64,000 nt of DNA from Lucinisca nassula (lineage: Eukaryota; Mollusca; Bivalvia; Lucinida; Lucinidae): assembly GCA_963580285.1 (NCBI GenBank), contig OY757017.1, positions 116,027,527 to 116,091,526 on the forward strand. The letters are read 5' to 3'. Positions 43,449-54,395 of the stretch are shown here, piece by piece. The position numbers were made by a program, and so were the translations under genes. Under the pieces are notes generated by a model that did not search any database, was not told the DNA's origin, and was given only the letters and a program-made list of their open reading frames with translations. Position 1 is the first letter of the stretch, and each line of letters opens with the position of its first letter.

Positions 43449-46007
43449 TGTTACGAGATGGAATAGGAAACCTCTCTGGTGCTTATGCACATCTAAATTA
43501 TTTTAGTAGATATATGGTAGGGCGGTGCGAGTGAAATATTTTAGGTGAAATATGGTACGTAAACTATGCGGCTCCATGAACAAGTCATGCACATATCATA
43601 CGATGTATGCATGAGTGGTTTATAGAGAGCTGTTTTTACAATACAGGGGGCCGCTAAAAGGCCGATTCCTATAGAATTTGCCTAAATATCGCCAACCGCC
43701 AAATTGTGCCATATATGATTTTTATTCCCGTCACGTGTTGTGTGGGTGTTCGTTTTGACAGAAGTCATGTCATTGATTTATAGGGTCGTTTCATCAATTT
43801 TTCCTATGGGAAATATACTATTTGAACGCAAATCCATTATCTACTCGATTTTTGCTATCTGGCTTTGTTTGTGGCCGGTATCTCCACTTCGCCACGAACA
43901 AAGCAAGGTAATATGAGTGGGCATGATTTTCTGGTAGTATTCATAGATATATAAACCCTGAAAAAAGCGAACACTTTAGCAGCAGGTCAAGTTGTAAGAG
44001 TGAACACAACATTGTGACGGGGAAATAGAAAGTATATTGAAAGGTATGTTAAATCTATGTTTAGTATTATTTTTGTATGAACATGCTTGTAGGTTTTGGA
44101 GGGGTTTACTTCTAGTATACCCCAACTTTCTGAAGCCTATTTTGAATTCACTGTTGTGGCCTGTAGTGATTAGGCTACTAGCTTTGCCAGCTAGACGTCG
44201 CAGGATCGATCCCAGGCTTCTCCAGTAGTAGAATGAGTCTTTCTAAGTGAGGTCCTGTCTCATGCTGACCCTAGATGTTGGTGAGACGTAAAGTTTGGAC
44301 ACCCGCTCATTCTAGATTCATTTAGGCTTTTAGACCCCTTTTGTAGAATGTAATTAATAAACGCCGGGTCACTTGTTTGATCCATGACTTTTGACTAGCT
44401 GTGGTTCGAAAACCGTGGTTCCGTCCCAATATGATATTAGGTGTAGAGGGGACGTAAACTTAAGACGGGTTTAACCATATCTTCATCATCAGGGCAAACT
44501 CTTACAAGAGCCTGTTGGGTTATCCGTGATGATGAACTGTAATGAATTTTATTTTACAAGCATGTTCACGTTGATTAGAAATAATTTTGTTCAAGAAGAA
44601 TTACGAGTTCATTTTGTAATGATGCCGTTTTTGTCTGATAACTCAGTTTGTGCATGTATGTACATATAAAGAACGTGATGATGATAAGTGGGAGTATTTG
44701 GTCGCCACACGTCATAACGGCCTGAGCGGCGGGGATGACGTCAGCTGCGTCATCGGCGTCGCGAGGACTGTTGTGACGGGGTGCCTACCAAATAGAGAGA
44801 ATTTACGGCAAACAGTGTTGGCCCATATGAGACACTAACAAATGTTGTAGATTATAGATGAAAATCTTCTGTTGTAGTTTCTATCTGTTATTAATGTATT
44901 GAATTTGTGAATAGCTATATTTGTGAGCCGTGTCGCGGAGAAGGATATGAAATAGAGATTGTTATGTTTCCTGTAATTGGCGGCTGACCAGGTAGCGCAA
45001 AGGCGTGGTCTGTTCAATTGCCTCTTACTTGTGATAATGTAGTGAGCACAAATTTGATGAGTATTATGCTCAGTAGTAGTGAGCATTAATTGATTTCTGT
45101 AGTGCTCAGTAAGGAAACATGAACTTTGAGTATTATTGTGTCAAGCGCTGGGTGCTGATAATTTGATGCACAGTCAAGTTGAGTTCTGCTGTACGGTTAT
45201 TTGTCGCATGCACTAATCAGCCTGTATGTCTGGTCGTCGCATGCGCAATAACGGTGTATGCATGAACATATTCTTACTTCTCCGGGAGGGGGATCATGAT
45301 ATAGCATGTATGTTTTGTGACTCGTTTCTAGTCCCGTTATCGTAATTTGCAGGCATAACAATGTGTGACCTGCTGCTCCCTGCTTCATAGCAGCAGGTAC
45401 TGGTACGACGCTAGGCGTTAGGGTCCAGCAAGGGCGGACAGACCGCCGAAATCAGCGCCTACCAGGATAGAAGCAGAATCTTCTAAATCATTGTTCGTTG
45501 TAAACTAATGTGAGACCGTGGAAGAGGTCAACTTACCTGCAGGTTATTTGGACGATCACTAAACGTCTGATCAGCAAACGTGATCGCTAAATCTAAGATT
45601 ATCAACTATGTTGATAGACTAGTTCTACTAGTTCGCGAGAGGAAGTGTCACGCGAGTGGGGGATTCACCCTAAGTTATAAACTGGCCAGTCGCGTCTTGT
45701 GTTGTTTCTTTTTTTGTTTTTGTTGTTGTTTTTGTTGTTTGCTTCTGTAGGTATTCACGTCACCCGTTCCGAGCACAGAACAGTGTTTTGCCTTCGGAGC
45801 GGACGTCGTGAGTTGGCTACAGAAGCAACAAATTGTGATGTTTTATGTTAGTAAGTGTTGTATGTAGATACTGTAAATAATTCATGTCATTCATCTAACA
45901 TCTTTCTTGTGCCTTACCCCACAGCTGCCCGTACACCTGTCAGAGATCACGCTCGGTTGTCTTGTCAGCATGGGGGTTTGCGGGACGCCGTAAACCCACA
46001 TGTAACA
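43449..46007 (+). repeat. Left LTR, inverted relative to the 5' LTR
   Basis: Starts TGTTACGAGATGG and ends CCACATGTAACA. It mirrors 51560-54118 under x -> 97567-x. Differences were seen near 43668, 43698, 44268, 44407 and 45239. A tRNA-SINE sits at 44150-44300. Small open frames here have mirror images in the other arm and no coding features. Confidence 0.88.
44150..44300 (+). repeat. tRNA-SINE embedded in the LTR
   Basis: Matches 383-533 along its length: GTAGTGATTAGGCTACT head, GCAGGATCGATCCCAGGC B-box region, GATGTTGGTGAGACGTAA end. Its mirror in the other arm is 53267-53417, so it was in the LTR before this insertion formed. Confidence 0.7.
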
Positions 46008-46151
46008 TTTTGTAACTCCTTCCCCTCATAACCTAAGGTTTCCCCTTTTGGAGAAAAAACAATCATAAATGTTTTTTCTTTGTGTATAGAGATGGAATAG
46101 GATGAACCTATCTAAACAAGACAGCTATTTACACCACAACCGTGCGAAGAA
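46008..46151 (-). promoter_or_regulatory. Scrambled 3' junction with polypurine tract
   Basis: Read on the minus strand from the gag-pol stop: about 100 bases, then a purine tract CCAAAAGGGGAAA (about 46042-46054), then a 28-base copy of a gag segment (46010-46037; the original is in gag near 50769-50796), then AA and the inverted LTR. The AA equals the complement of the TT lying between the 5' LTR and the primer site. A U3-like 14-mer, GAGATGGAATAGGA, occurs on the plus strand near 46088. Confidence 0.75.
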
Positions 46152-49100
46152 TTACCTACTAAGGTAGTCTGCCCCCAAATTTTCTTGGCCCCGAATTGCA
46201 ACAATCCGAAATCTATACGGCTGTAGTTTCATTGCCCAACGCATAATTCGAGGATTGAGAACTTTTGCTGTTTGCATATAAGACAAGGGCTTGTGGTCTG
46301 TCTCAAGCAGGAATTCTACTCCGTAAAGATACTTGCGAAATTTCTCAACACCCCAGATAATAGCCAAACATTCCTTCTCTATTACAGAATAGTTTTTCTC
46401 ACGAGGCAAAAGTTTCTTGCTGGCATAAGCAATGGGAAGTCGTCCTTCCCCTTCAAATTCTTGGAGCAAAACGGCTCCTATACCAACATCAGAAGCGTCC
46501 GTCCGGAGTATGAACGGATTCCCATCATGAAAGATAGGAAGACGAAGAATAGGACTAGACGTGAGTCTATTCTTCAGGGTCTGGAAAGCCTTTTCATGAT
46601 GGTCCTGCCAGTCTGTGATCTTGTTTGGTCTACTTTTCTTAGTTAAATCTGTCAACGGGGAAGCGATAGATGAGAAATTTGGAATGAAACGGCGGTAGAA
46701 ACCAGCCAACCCAAGAAATGACTTTATTTGTCTCTTAGTAGAAGGTCGAGGAGCATCCTTTATAGCTTGTATCTTGTCTTCTTGCGGCCTAACTGACTGA
46801 GCAGCTACACTGTGACCAAGACATTCGATACTGCTATACCCAATCATACACTTGGAAGGTTTTGCCGTCAACTTGGCTGTCCTGAGTCTATCTAAAACTT
46901 CACGTAATGACGTCAAGTGGTCTTTCCAAGTTTCGGTAAAGATCCACATATCATCGACGAAGCTATCAACGTTAGAAAGTTCGGACAGAATCTTTCTCAT
47001 CAACCTGCAAAATGTTGCTCCTGAGTTTACCAAACCGAAGGGCATAGTTTTGAATTGAAACAAGCCTTTGGGGGTTTCGAACGCAGTTAGGGGTTTTGCC
47101 TTAGACGTCATTTTTACCTGCCAATAACCTTTTGACAAATCTAATTTGCTAAAGTATTTGTGCCCCGACATTCTATTTATAACCTCCTCCATATTTGGCA
47201 TTGGTTCTGCATCGAACTCCGTCACTTTATTAAGTTTACGGAAGTCAATGCAGAACCGCACCGAACCATCTTTTTTAGGGACAAGTACTACAGGGGATGA
47301 GTATGGAGATATTGATGGCTCAATAACTCCTAAATCTAACATATCCTGAATTTCCTTTTCCATTACATCCCGTACTTTATATGGTATGGCATAACCTTTT
47401 GACCTCACTGGTTCCGTCGTCAGCAACTTTATGTCGTGTTCTATTTGGTCAGTTCGTCCTGGTACACTGGACAGTACGTCCGGGTATTCTTTTATCAACG
47501 TCTCTATTTCTTTACGCTGATCCTGCGTTAACATTTCTGAAATATTGACGTCCTTAAACGTCTCTGGTTGCTTTGCAGTAGGAAAAGCGCAATCTTCCAA
47601 TGAGAATTCGTCAACGTCATCATTTTCAGTTGACGGAGTGGACTCTACAGAAAGCAAGCAATGTGACGTCACATTTTGACGTTCCACATATTGCTTCAGT
47701 ATGTTAGCGTGATATGTGTTAACATTTCCATTGACGTCAATCTTATAATCCATTCTGTTCACTACCTCAACCACTTCATAAGGACCTTTCCATTGAAGCA
47801 ATAATTTATTACTGTCTGTCGGTAGTAACAACAGCACTTTATCGCCGACGTCAAATTTACGCGACCTCGCGCCTTTATCATAATAAGCTTTCTGCTTAAT
47901 CTGAACCTTCTTTAAATTATCACGCGCTAATTTGCATGTCTGCTCTAACCGTTCCCTAAGCTCAATAACGTATTGATACGTCGAAAGAACTTGCTCATCG
48001 CGTACCTCTTCAGCCCATAATTCTCTTAATATTGCCATTGGACCTCTGACGTTACGTCCATATAACAACTCAAAAGGGGAGTATCCTAAAGACTCTTGTG
48101 GGACTTCCCTTACCGCAAATAATAAGGCTGGAAGATATTTATCCCAATCTTTTGGACGTTCAGCACACATGCGACGTAACATCTGCTTTAACGTAGCGTG
48201 GAAACGCTCTATCAGTCCGTTGCAAATTGGGTGTCTCGGACTACACGTTAACTGTTGAAGAGAAAGAAGTCTGCTGACTTCCTTCATTACCTCAGCAGTA
48301 AACTGTGATCCACAATCAGTCAACATTTCACCAGGAATGCCAACCCTACTAAACATTTCAATAAGCGCTTCCGCGACACGTTCCGTCTCAATACTCGGTA
48401 AAGCTATCGCCTCTGGATACCTTGTCGCATAATCTATCATGGTTAAAATATACCGAGATTTCCTATCAGATCGAGGCTCAATTGGACCAACTATGTCCAC
48501 TGCCACCCTCTTAAATGGCGTATCAATCAATGGCATTTTTCCTAGAGGTACTTTAGTGACCCGACCTTTCTGAATAGTTCTCTGACAAATATCACAAGAT
48601 TTACAAAATCTAGCGACATCACCGCAAATACCGGGCCAGTAAAACTCAGTTACAACTCTATCCAATGTCTTCCTAATACCCATATGTCCAGACATAAGCG
48701 TTTCATGAGCCAGTTTCAACACCTTTCCTCGGAAACTTTGAGGGACCACAAGTTGGAAAGAGACTTTGTTACCCTTGGTGAACTCCCTATATGCCAACCC
48801 TTTTTTCTCAATAAACCTAGTTTCACCTCGGTTTAACCCACGACTCACAGTCTTGTTCCCAGATACAACCCTTTTCCTGATGTTTTCCAAAGTTGGATCA
48901 TCAACCTGAGCTTGCTTGAAAGCCTCCTTGTCATCGTTAATGATCTGATCGGGAACCTTAAGTTTTCTGTAAGGCTTCTCATCCTGCATAGTTTGAGACC
49001 TAGTTACAGCCGCAGCTGAGAAATGAGACATATCAGGAAGTTTTGATCCATCAATGTTACCGATAACCAAATCGTACAACGTATCATCCATACACAAAGC

Positions 49101-50846
49101 TTCAGTTTTCCCAGTGAAAAAAGGACAATCAATGTCAATCATTGCCAAAGGATACCTTTGTGTGGATTCATCAATCAACGTAACATTTGATTCCTTCCCT
49201 ATTAACTGACTATCCGAAACCAAACTTCTCCGAACGACACAGCCTGTACACCCAGTATCTCTTAATACAACCACCTTTTTATTATTAACCAATCCTTGTG
49301 CCGTCGGTAACCTTGCCTTTAAGAAGTAACAGACACCTTCCCTAGTTTCCTTACTACACTCCTCCCTATCCGAAATCAAAGGATCACCAACCTTATTTTC
49401 AAAAATACTTCCAATCTCATCACCTTTCCTAGTTACTTCCGTCTGACAAAAACTAACTTGGTGTGCTGCGCCACGTGGCGTGCTATTATTTTTACCGCGT
49501 CCGCGAAAAGACCCTCTAAAATTACCACGACCACGTGTATAACCACGACCTACATTCTGCGTATTCTCATTCTTAACCTGAGAACCTTGAGTCTCTACGC
49601 GCGTGTTAAAATTTTCTTTAACACCGCTATCCCCCACTCCAGTTGCTCCTACCTCTGCGCTATACAATTGTTTTCTGTCGGGGTTCTTAAAACATTTAAT
49701 TGTTAAATGCCCCTTACCGCATATGCTACACTTGATATCCGGTCTACCACTCGGTTTGTTCGAGTCAACTTTGTCCTGTTTACCCTGCGCTGCGCCTCTA
49801 TTATCGCGTTGCCCCTTATTAATGCAACTATATACGCCCCCGCGCGCTTCTGCAAACAAATCTGCCTCCCTAGCCATTTCATCTAAATTACCAAACTGTT
49901 TTGGCTTCAGATGTACATACAGTTCTCTATTACATGACTCCAGGAACTGATCCCTTGCCATGAAATCACAGACAGCCGGAAAAGATTTTTCTATCTTTGC
50001 CATATTAAGCCATTTTTCTAAATAACTTCTCAGTCTACTACTGAACTGTATGAACGTTTCTGATTTCTCGGGCCTACTATAACGAAACTGCTTCCTAAAT
50101 CCGCGCTCTGTCATGTCAAAATTCTTTAATAAAGCGTCCTTTAACTTTTCATATTCCGCCGCATCCTCATTTGACAACCGGTCATATACATCAAGTGCGC
50201 GCCCTTTGAGCAATGCACTTAAATACGCGGCCCAAACACTCTTATCCCATTTATTAGCCGTAGCATATTTCTCAAATCTAGATAAATAACTATCCATTTT
50301 ATCCTTACCCTCTTCAAAATAAGGTAACTTAGGATCCCGGGCATGAGCCACCTTCTCAGCTTTTTGCTTTTCAAATTCTAGCTCGAGCTTCGCTCTCTGC
50401 ATTTCTAACTGATTCCTTAATTCTTGGTGCTGTAGCTCAAACCCATGTTTTATTTGTTCTAAATGGGCCTCACTAACCTCTTTTGCCTCCCTTTCAGTCT
50501 GAATGCGTGCCATTTCAAGTTCCTTATTAACATTCAACATAGCTAGTTCATGTGCCCTTTCCTTTTCCTTTTCCCTTTCCTTTTCTTCTAACTTAGCTAG
50601 TTCATGTGCCCTTTCCTTTTCGTTTTCAGCCCTTTCCTTTTCCTTTTCCTCTAACTTAGCTAGTTCATGTACCCTTTCCTTTTCCTTTTCTTCAGACCTT
50701 AACCTTTCTAAATCCCTTTGCTCTTGCCTTTCTGCCCGCTCAATATCTTGCTGCTCCTTAACAAAACCTTGTAACTCCTTCCCCTCATAACCTAAGTCCT
50801 TTCCCATTTGCATTAAACGCTCCATTATTGATAACGTAAATCTCAC
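46152..50846 (-). CDS. gag-pol: Gag-Pol polyprotein, Gmr1-type (integrase before RT)
   Basis: An uninterrupted 1,564-codon frame. Order of domains: highly charged coiled coil (about residues 33-170, with repeated KEKERAHELAKLEEKE); Gag core (about 180-340); zinc knuckle CSICGKGHLTIKC (about 371-383); retropepsin with DTGC (about 530); integrase with HHCC finger (about 712-748) and catalytic D, D and E near 785, 842 and 877; GPY/F module (LQWKGPYEV, about 1017-1025); reverse transcriptase (DFRKLNKVT near 1199, active site FVDD near 1294); RNase H (TDASD near 1448, ETDHKPLSY) running to the stop just after GADYLSR. Integrase ahead of RT distinguishes Gmr1-like elements from other Ty3-like elements. 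All catalytic residues looked for are present, so the protein may be active. No chromodomain or env is seen. Confidence 0.92.
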   Translation of the reverse strand: MRFTLSIMERLMQMGKDLGYEGKELQGFVKEQQDIERAERQEQRDLERLRSEEKEKERVHELAKLEEKEKERAENEKERAHELAKLEEKEREKEKERAHELAMLNVNKELEMARIQTEREAKEVSEAHLEQIKHGFELQHQELRNQLEMQRAKLELEFEKQKAEKVAHARDPKLPYFEEGKDKMDSYLSRFEKYATANKWDKSVWAAYLSALLKGRALDVYDRLSNEDAAEYEKLKDALLKNFDMTERGFRKQFRYSRPEKSETFIQFSSRLRSYLEKWLNMAKIEKSFPAVCDFMARDQFLESCNRELYVHLKPKQFGNLDEMAREADLFAEARGGVYSCINKGQRDNRGAAQGKQDKVDSNKPSGRPDIKCSICGKGHLTIKCFKNPDRKQLYSAEVGATGVGDSGVKENFNTRVETQGSQVKNENTQNVGRGYTRGRGNFRGSFRGRGKNNSTPRGAAHQVSFCQTEVTRKGDEIGSIFENKVGDPLISDREECSKETREGVCYFLKARLPTAQGLVNNKKVVVLRDTGCTGCVVRRSLVSDSQLIGKESNVTLIDESTQRYPLAMIDIDCPFFTGKTEALCMDDTLYDLVIGNIDGSKLPDMSHFSAAAVTRSQTMQDEKPYRKLKVPDQIINDDKEAFKQAQVDDPTLENIRKRVVSGNKTVSRGLNRGETRFIEKKGLAYREFTKGNKVSFQLVVPQSFRGKVLKLAHETLMSGHMGIRKTLDRVVTEFYWPGICGDVARFCKSCDICQRTIQKGRVTKVPLGKMPLIDTPFKRVAVDIVGPIEPRSDRKSRYILTMIDYATRYPEAIALPSIETERVAEALIEMFSRVGIPGEMLTDCGSQFTAEVMKEVSRLLSLQQLTCSPRHPICNGLIERFHATLKQMLRRMCAERPKDWDKYLPALLFAVREVPQESLGYSPFELLYGRNVRGPMAILRELWAEEVRDEQVLSTYQYVIELRERLEQTCKLARDNLKKVQIKQKAYYDKGARSRKFDVGDKVLLLLPTDSNKLLLQWKGPYEVVEVVNRMDYKIDVNGNVNTYHANILKQYVERQNVTSHCLLSVESTPSTENDDVDEFSLEDCAFPTAKQPETFKDVNISEMLTQDQRKEIETLIKEYPDVLSSVPGRTDQIEHDIKLLTTEPVRSKGYAIPYKVRDVMEKEIQDMLDLGVIEPSISPYSSPVVLVPKKDGSVRFCIDFRKLNKVTEFDAEPMPNMEEVINRMSGHKYFSKLDLSKGYWQVKMTSKAKPLTAFETPKGLFQFKTMPFGLVNSGATFCRLMRKILSELSNVDSFVDDMWIFTETWKDHLTSLREVLDRLRTAKLTAKPSKCMIGYSSIECLGHSVAAQSVRPQEDKIQAIKDAPRPSTKRQIKSFLGLAGFYRRFIPNFSSIASPLTDLTKKSRPNKITDWQDHHEKAFQTLKNRLTSSPILRLPIFHDGNPFILRTDASDVGIGAVLLQEFEGEGRLPIAYASKKLLPREKNYSVIEKECLAIIWGVEKFRKYLYGVEFLLETDHKPLSYMQTAKVLNPRIMRWAMKLQPYRFRIVAIRGQENLGADYLSR

Positions 50847-51559
50847 GTTACTATCAAAACCACTATAAACTGATCAGTTATGATCAGTGATGATTGAATG
50901 GGCTTAACTAAAACGTTAAGATATGTGTTATACGCGTTAATCTAACTAAAACGTTAGTTATTAAAGCACACGCGATTTGAAATGTCAAATGCTTTTAGCA
51001 AAGTATGACGTTGCGTACTGGTAGTCTAATATGACGTCATAAACTGACGACGTTTACAGTAAAATGCTACAATCCGAAGTTTCATCACATTACAAAACTC
51101 CGATCATAACAAGTCACCATTAATGTTTCTATTACGTCATACCTAACCTCAAGCCACAGCGTAATTATTAACGCTACCGTTATGTCAACGTCAGTAAATT
51201 GTTAACGTCACTACGTCAGAACCATGTGTGGGTAAGATCAATTAGTAACTCCAGTTTAACTTAGTAGAATGTCAGGTAACACAATTAAGTGGGGTCTACT
51301 TAAATTTTTCGTTACCAAGAAAAAGTGGGGTTTGCCTTGCCTTCCTGCTCAGAAATTATCGACTTGTCAGTATCCATTCAGTTGAATACATGGGTTTCGC
51401 ACTTCATCAACGCAGGAAGGAAGATTAAAGTTAATTTCTAAATGTGGCTGTCAATGCATTTTTTTTTTTTTTTAAAGTTGATGATTCAGAGTATCAATGT
51501 GCTGTTCCACAGCCGGGAACACCAGCCAGAGATCAAATCCTCACTTCACTGACACCAAA
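50847..51559 (-). promoter_or_regulatory. 5' leader and primer-binding site of the Gmr1-type element
   Basis: The minus strand after the LTR reads TT then TGGTGTCAGTGAAGTG (about 51541-51557), a typical tRNA-primer site for this group. The remaining 700 bases hold no frame. A run of about 16 T (plus strand) lies near 51459-51475. Confidence 0.75.
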
Positions 51560-54118
51560 TGTTACATGTGGGTTTACGGCGTCCCGCAAACCCCCATGCT
51601 GACAAGACAACCGAGCGTGATCTCTGACAGGTGTACGGGCAGCTGTGGGGTAAGGCACAAGAAAGATGTTAGATGAATGACATGAATTATTTACAGTATC
51701 TACATACAACACTTACTAACATAAAACATCACAATTTGTTGCTTCTGTAGCCAACTCACGACGTCCGCTCCGAAGGCAAAACACTGTTCTGTGCTCGGAA
51801 CGGGTGACGTGAATACCTACAGAAGCAAACAACAAAAACAACAACAAAAACAAAAAAAGAAACAACACAAGACGCGACTGGCCAGTTTATAACTTAGGGT
51901 GAATCCCCCACTCGCGTGACACTTCCTCTCGCGAACTAGTAGAACTAGTCTATCAACATAGTTGATAATCTTAGATTTAGCGATCACGTTTGCTGATCAG
52001 ACGTTTAGTGATCGTCCAAATAACCTGCAGGTAAGTTGACCTCTTCCACGGTCTCACATTAGTTTACAACGAACAATGATTTAGAAGATTCTGCTTCTAT
52101 CCTGGTAGGCGCTGATTTCGGCGGTCTGTCCGCCCTTGCTGGACCCTAACGCCTAGCGTCGTACCAGTACCTGCTGCTATGAAGCAGGGAGCAGCAGGTC
52201 ACACATTGTTATGCCTGCAAATTACGATAACGGGACTAGAAACGAGTCACAAAACATACATGCTATATCATGATCCCCCTCCCGGAGAAGTAAGAATATG
52301 TTCATGCATACACCGTTATTGCGCATGCGCCGACCAGACATACAGGCTGATTAGTGCATGCGACAAATAACCGTACAGCAGAACTCAACTTGACTGTGCA
52401 TCAAATTATCAGCACCCAGCGCTTGACACAATAATACTCAAAGTTCATGTTTCCTTACTGAGCACTACAGAAATCAATTAATGCTCACTACTACTGAGCA
52501 TAATACTCATCAAATTTGTGCTCACTACATTATCACAAGTAAGAGGCAATTGAACAGACCACGCCTTTGCGCTACCTGGTCAGCCGCCAATTACAGGAAA
52601 CATAACAATCTCTATTTCATATCCTTCTCCGCGACACGGCTCACAAATATAGCTATTCACAAATTCAATACATTAATAACAGATAGAAACTACAACAGAA
52701 GATTTTCATCTATAATCTACAACATTTGTTAGTGTCTCATATGGGCCAACACTGTTTGCCGTAAATTCTCTCTATTTGGTAGGCACCCCGTCACAACAGT
52801 CCTCGCGACGCCGATGACGCAGCTGACGTCATCCCCGCCGCTCAGGCCGTTATGACGTGTGGCGACCAAATACTCCCACTTATCATCATCACGTTCTTTA
52901 TATGTACATACATGCACAAACTGAGTTATCAGACAAAAACGGCATCATTACAAAATGAACTCGTAATTCTTCTTGAACAAAATTATTTCTAATCAACGTG
53001 AACATGCTTGTAAAATAAAATTCATTACAGTTCATCATCACGGATAACCCAACAGGCTCTTGTAAGAGTTTGCCCTGATGATGAAGATATGGTTAAACCC
53101 GTCTTAAGTTTACGTCCCCTCTACACCTAATATCATATTGGGACGGAACCACGGTTTTCTAACCACAGCTAGTCAAAAGTCATGGATCAAACAAGTGACC
53201 CGGCGTTTATTAATTACATTCTACAAAAGGGGTCTAAAAGCCTAAATGAATCTAGAATGAGCGGGTGTCCAAACTTTACGTCTCACCAACATCTAAGGTC
53301 AGCATGAGACAGGACCTCACTTAGAAAGACTCATTCTACTACTGGAGAAGCCTGGGATCGATCCTGCGACGTCTAGCTGGCAAAGCTAGTAGCCTAATCA
53401 CTACAGGCCACAACAGTGAATTCAAAATAGGCTTCAGAAAGTTGGGGTATACTAGAAGTAAACCCCTCCAAAACCTACAAGCATGTTCATACAAAAATAA
53501 TACTAAACATAGATTTAACATACCTTTCAATATACTTTCTATTTCCCCGTCACAATGTTGTGTTCACTCTTACAACTTGACCTGCTGCTAAAGTGTTCGC
53601 TTTTTTCAGGGTTTATATATCTATGAATACTACCAGAAAATCATGCCCACTCATATTACCTTGCTTTGTTCGTGGCGAAGTGGAGATACCGGCCACAAAC
53701 AAAGCCAGATAGCAAAAATCGAGTAGATAATGGATTTGCGTTCAAATAGTATATTTCCCATAGGAAAAATTGATGAAACGACCCTATAAATCAATGACAT
53801 GACTTCTGTCAAAACGAACACCCACACAACACGTGACGGGAATAAAAATCATATATGGCACAATTTGGCGGTTGGCGATTTTTAGGCAAATTCTATAGGA
53901 CTCGGCCTTTTAGCGGCCCCCTGTATTGTAAAAACAGCTCTCTATAAACCACTCATGCATACATCGTATGATATGTGCATGACTTGTTCATGGAGCCGCA
54001 TAGTTTGCGTACCATATTTCACCTAAAATATTTCACTCGCACCGCCCTACCATATATCTACTAAAATAATTTAGATGTGCATAAGCACCAGAGAGGTTTC
54101 CTATTCCATCTCGTAACA
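51560..54118 (-). repeat. 5' LTR of the Gmr1-type element
   Basis: 2,559 bp, correctly oriented for the minus-strand gag-pol: TGTTACGAGATGG at the outer end, CATGTAACA at the inner end. Very long for an LTR; no coding sequence recognised. Carries the mirror SINE at 53267-53417. Confidence 0.88.
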
Positions 54119-54395
54119 CTCATCACGTAAACAATTCCGTGAAATGAACACCAATGTAAACCCCAATTTGTATACAGAAAAGTGGGGGTTTTGGGGAATT
54201 CGCTATTCTCCTTTTTGTAGGCAATAACATAGACTGTGAGCACTCGTTAGAACACCCCACTGAAGCGGTTCTAACGAGCACCTACAATCTATGATTGGAC
54301 TAGAAATAAGAGAGACCTCACAAATTTGCATCTGAAAAAATGCTAGTTCAGAGATACGAAAGACGCCATTTTAGCGCACGGATGTGTTCTTGTAA
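54119..54395. mobile_element. MITE-B copy beside the Gmr1 insertion
   Basis: CATCACGTAAACAATTCCG end, GTAAACCCCAATTTGTATAC block, stem GAACACCCCACTGAAGCGG, and right half. The retrotransposon entered right next to its terminus. Confidence 0.75.

Larger units (their letters stand above)
43444..54123 (-). mobile_element. Gmr1-type Ty3-like retrotransposon with inverted LTRs
   Basis: The unit is bounded by CTCAT at 43444-43448 and 54119-54123. Two 2,559-bp repeats (43449-46007 and 51560-54118) are reverse complements of each other, with only a handful of substitutions seen and equal length. Between them lies one 1,564-codon gag-pol frame with integrase upstream of RT. The right repeat is in the orientation expected of a 5' LTR: its TGTAACA end is followed after two bases by a TGGTGTCAG primer-site-like sequence. 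The left repeat is inverted: both outer ends are TGTTACGAG ends. The 5-bp duplication argues for one integration event rather than later rearrangement. An assembly error is the main alternative. Confidence 0.85.

Noticed and set aside
43449..46007. Short frames in both arms (for example 44650-44838 and 52729-52917) as genes
   Set aside because: They are mirror images because the arms are LTR copies. They are 60-85 codons long and show no domain, codon or splice support.
43444..54123. A DIRS-like or DNA-transposon explanation for the inverted arms
   Set aside because: The polyprotein has a DDE integrase, a retropepsin, a tRNA-primer-like site and TG..CA ends with a 5-bp duplication. No tyrosine recombinase or separate transposase is present.
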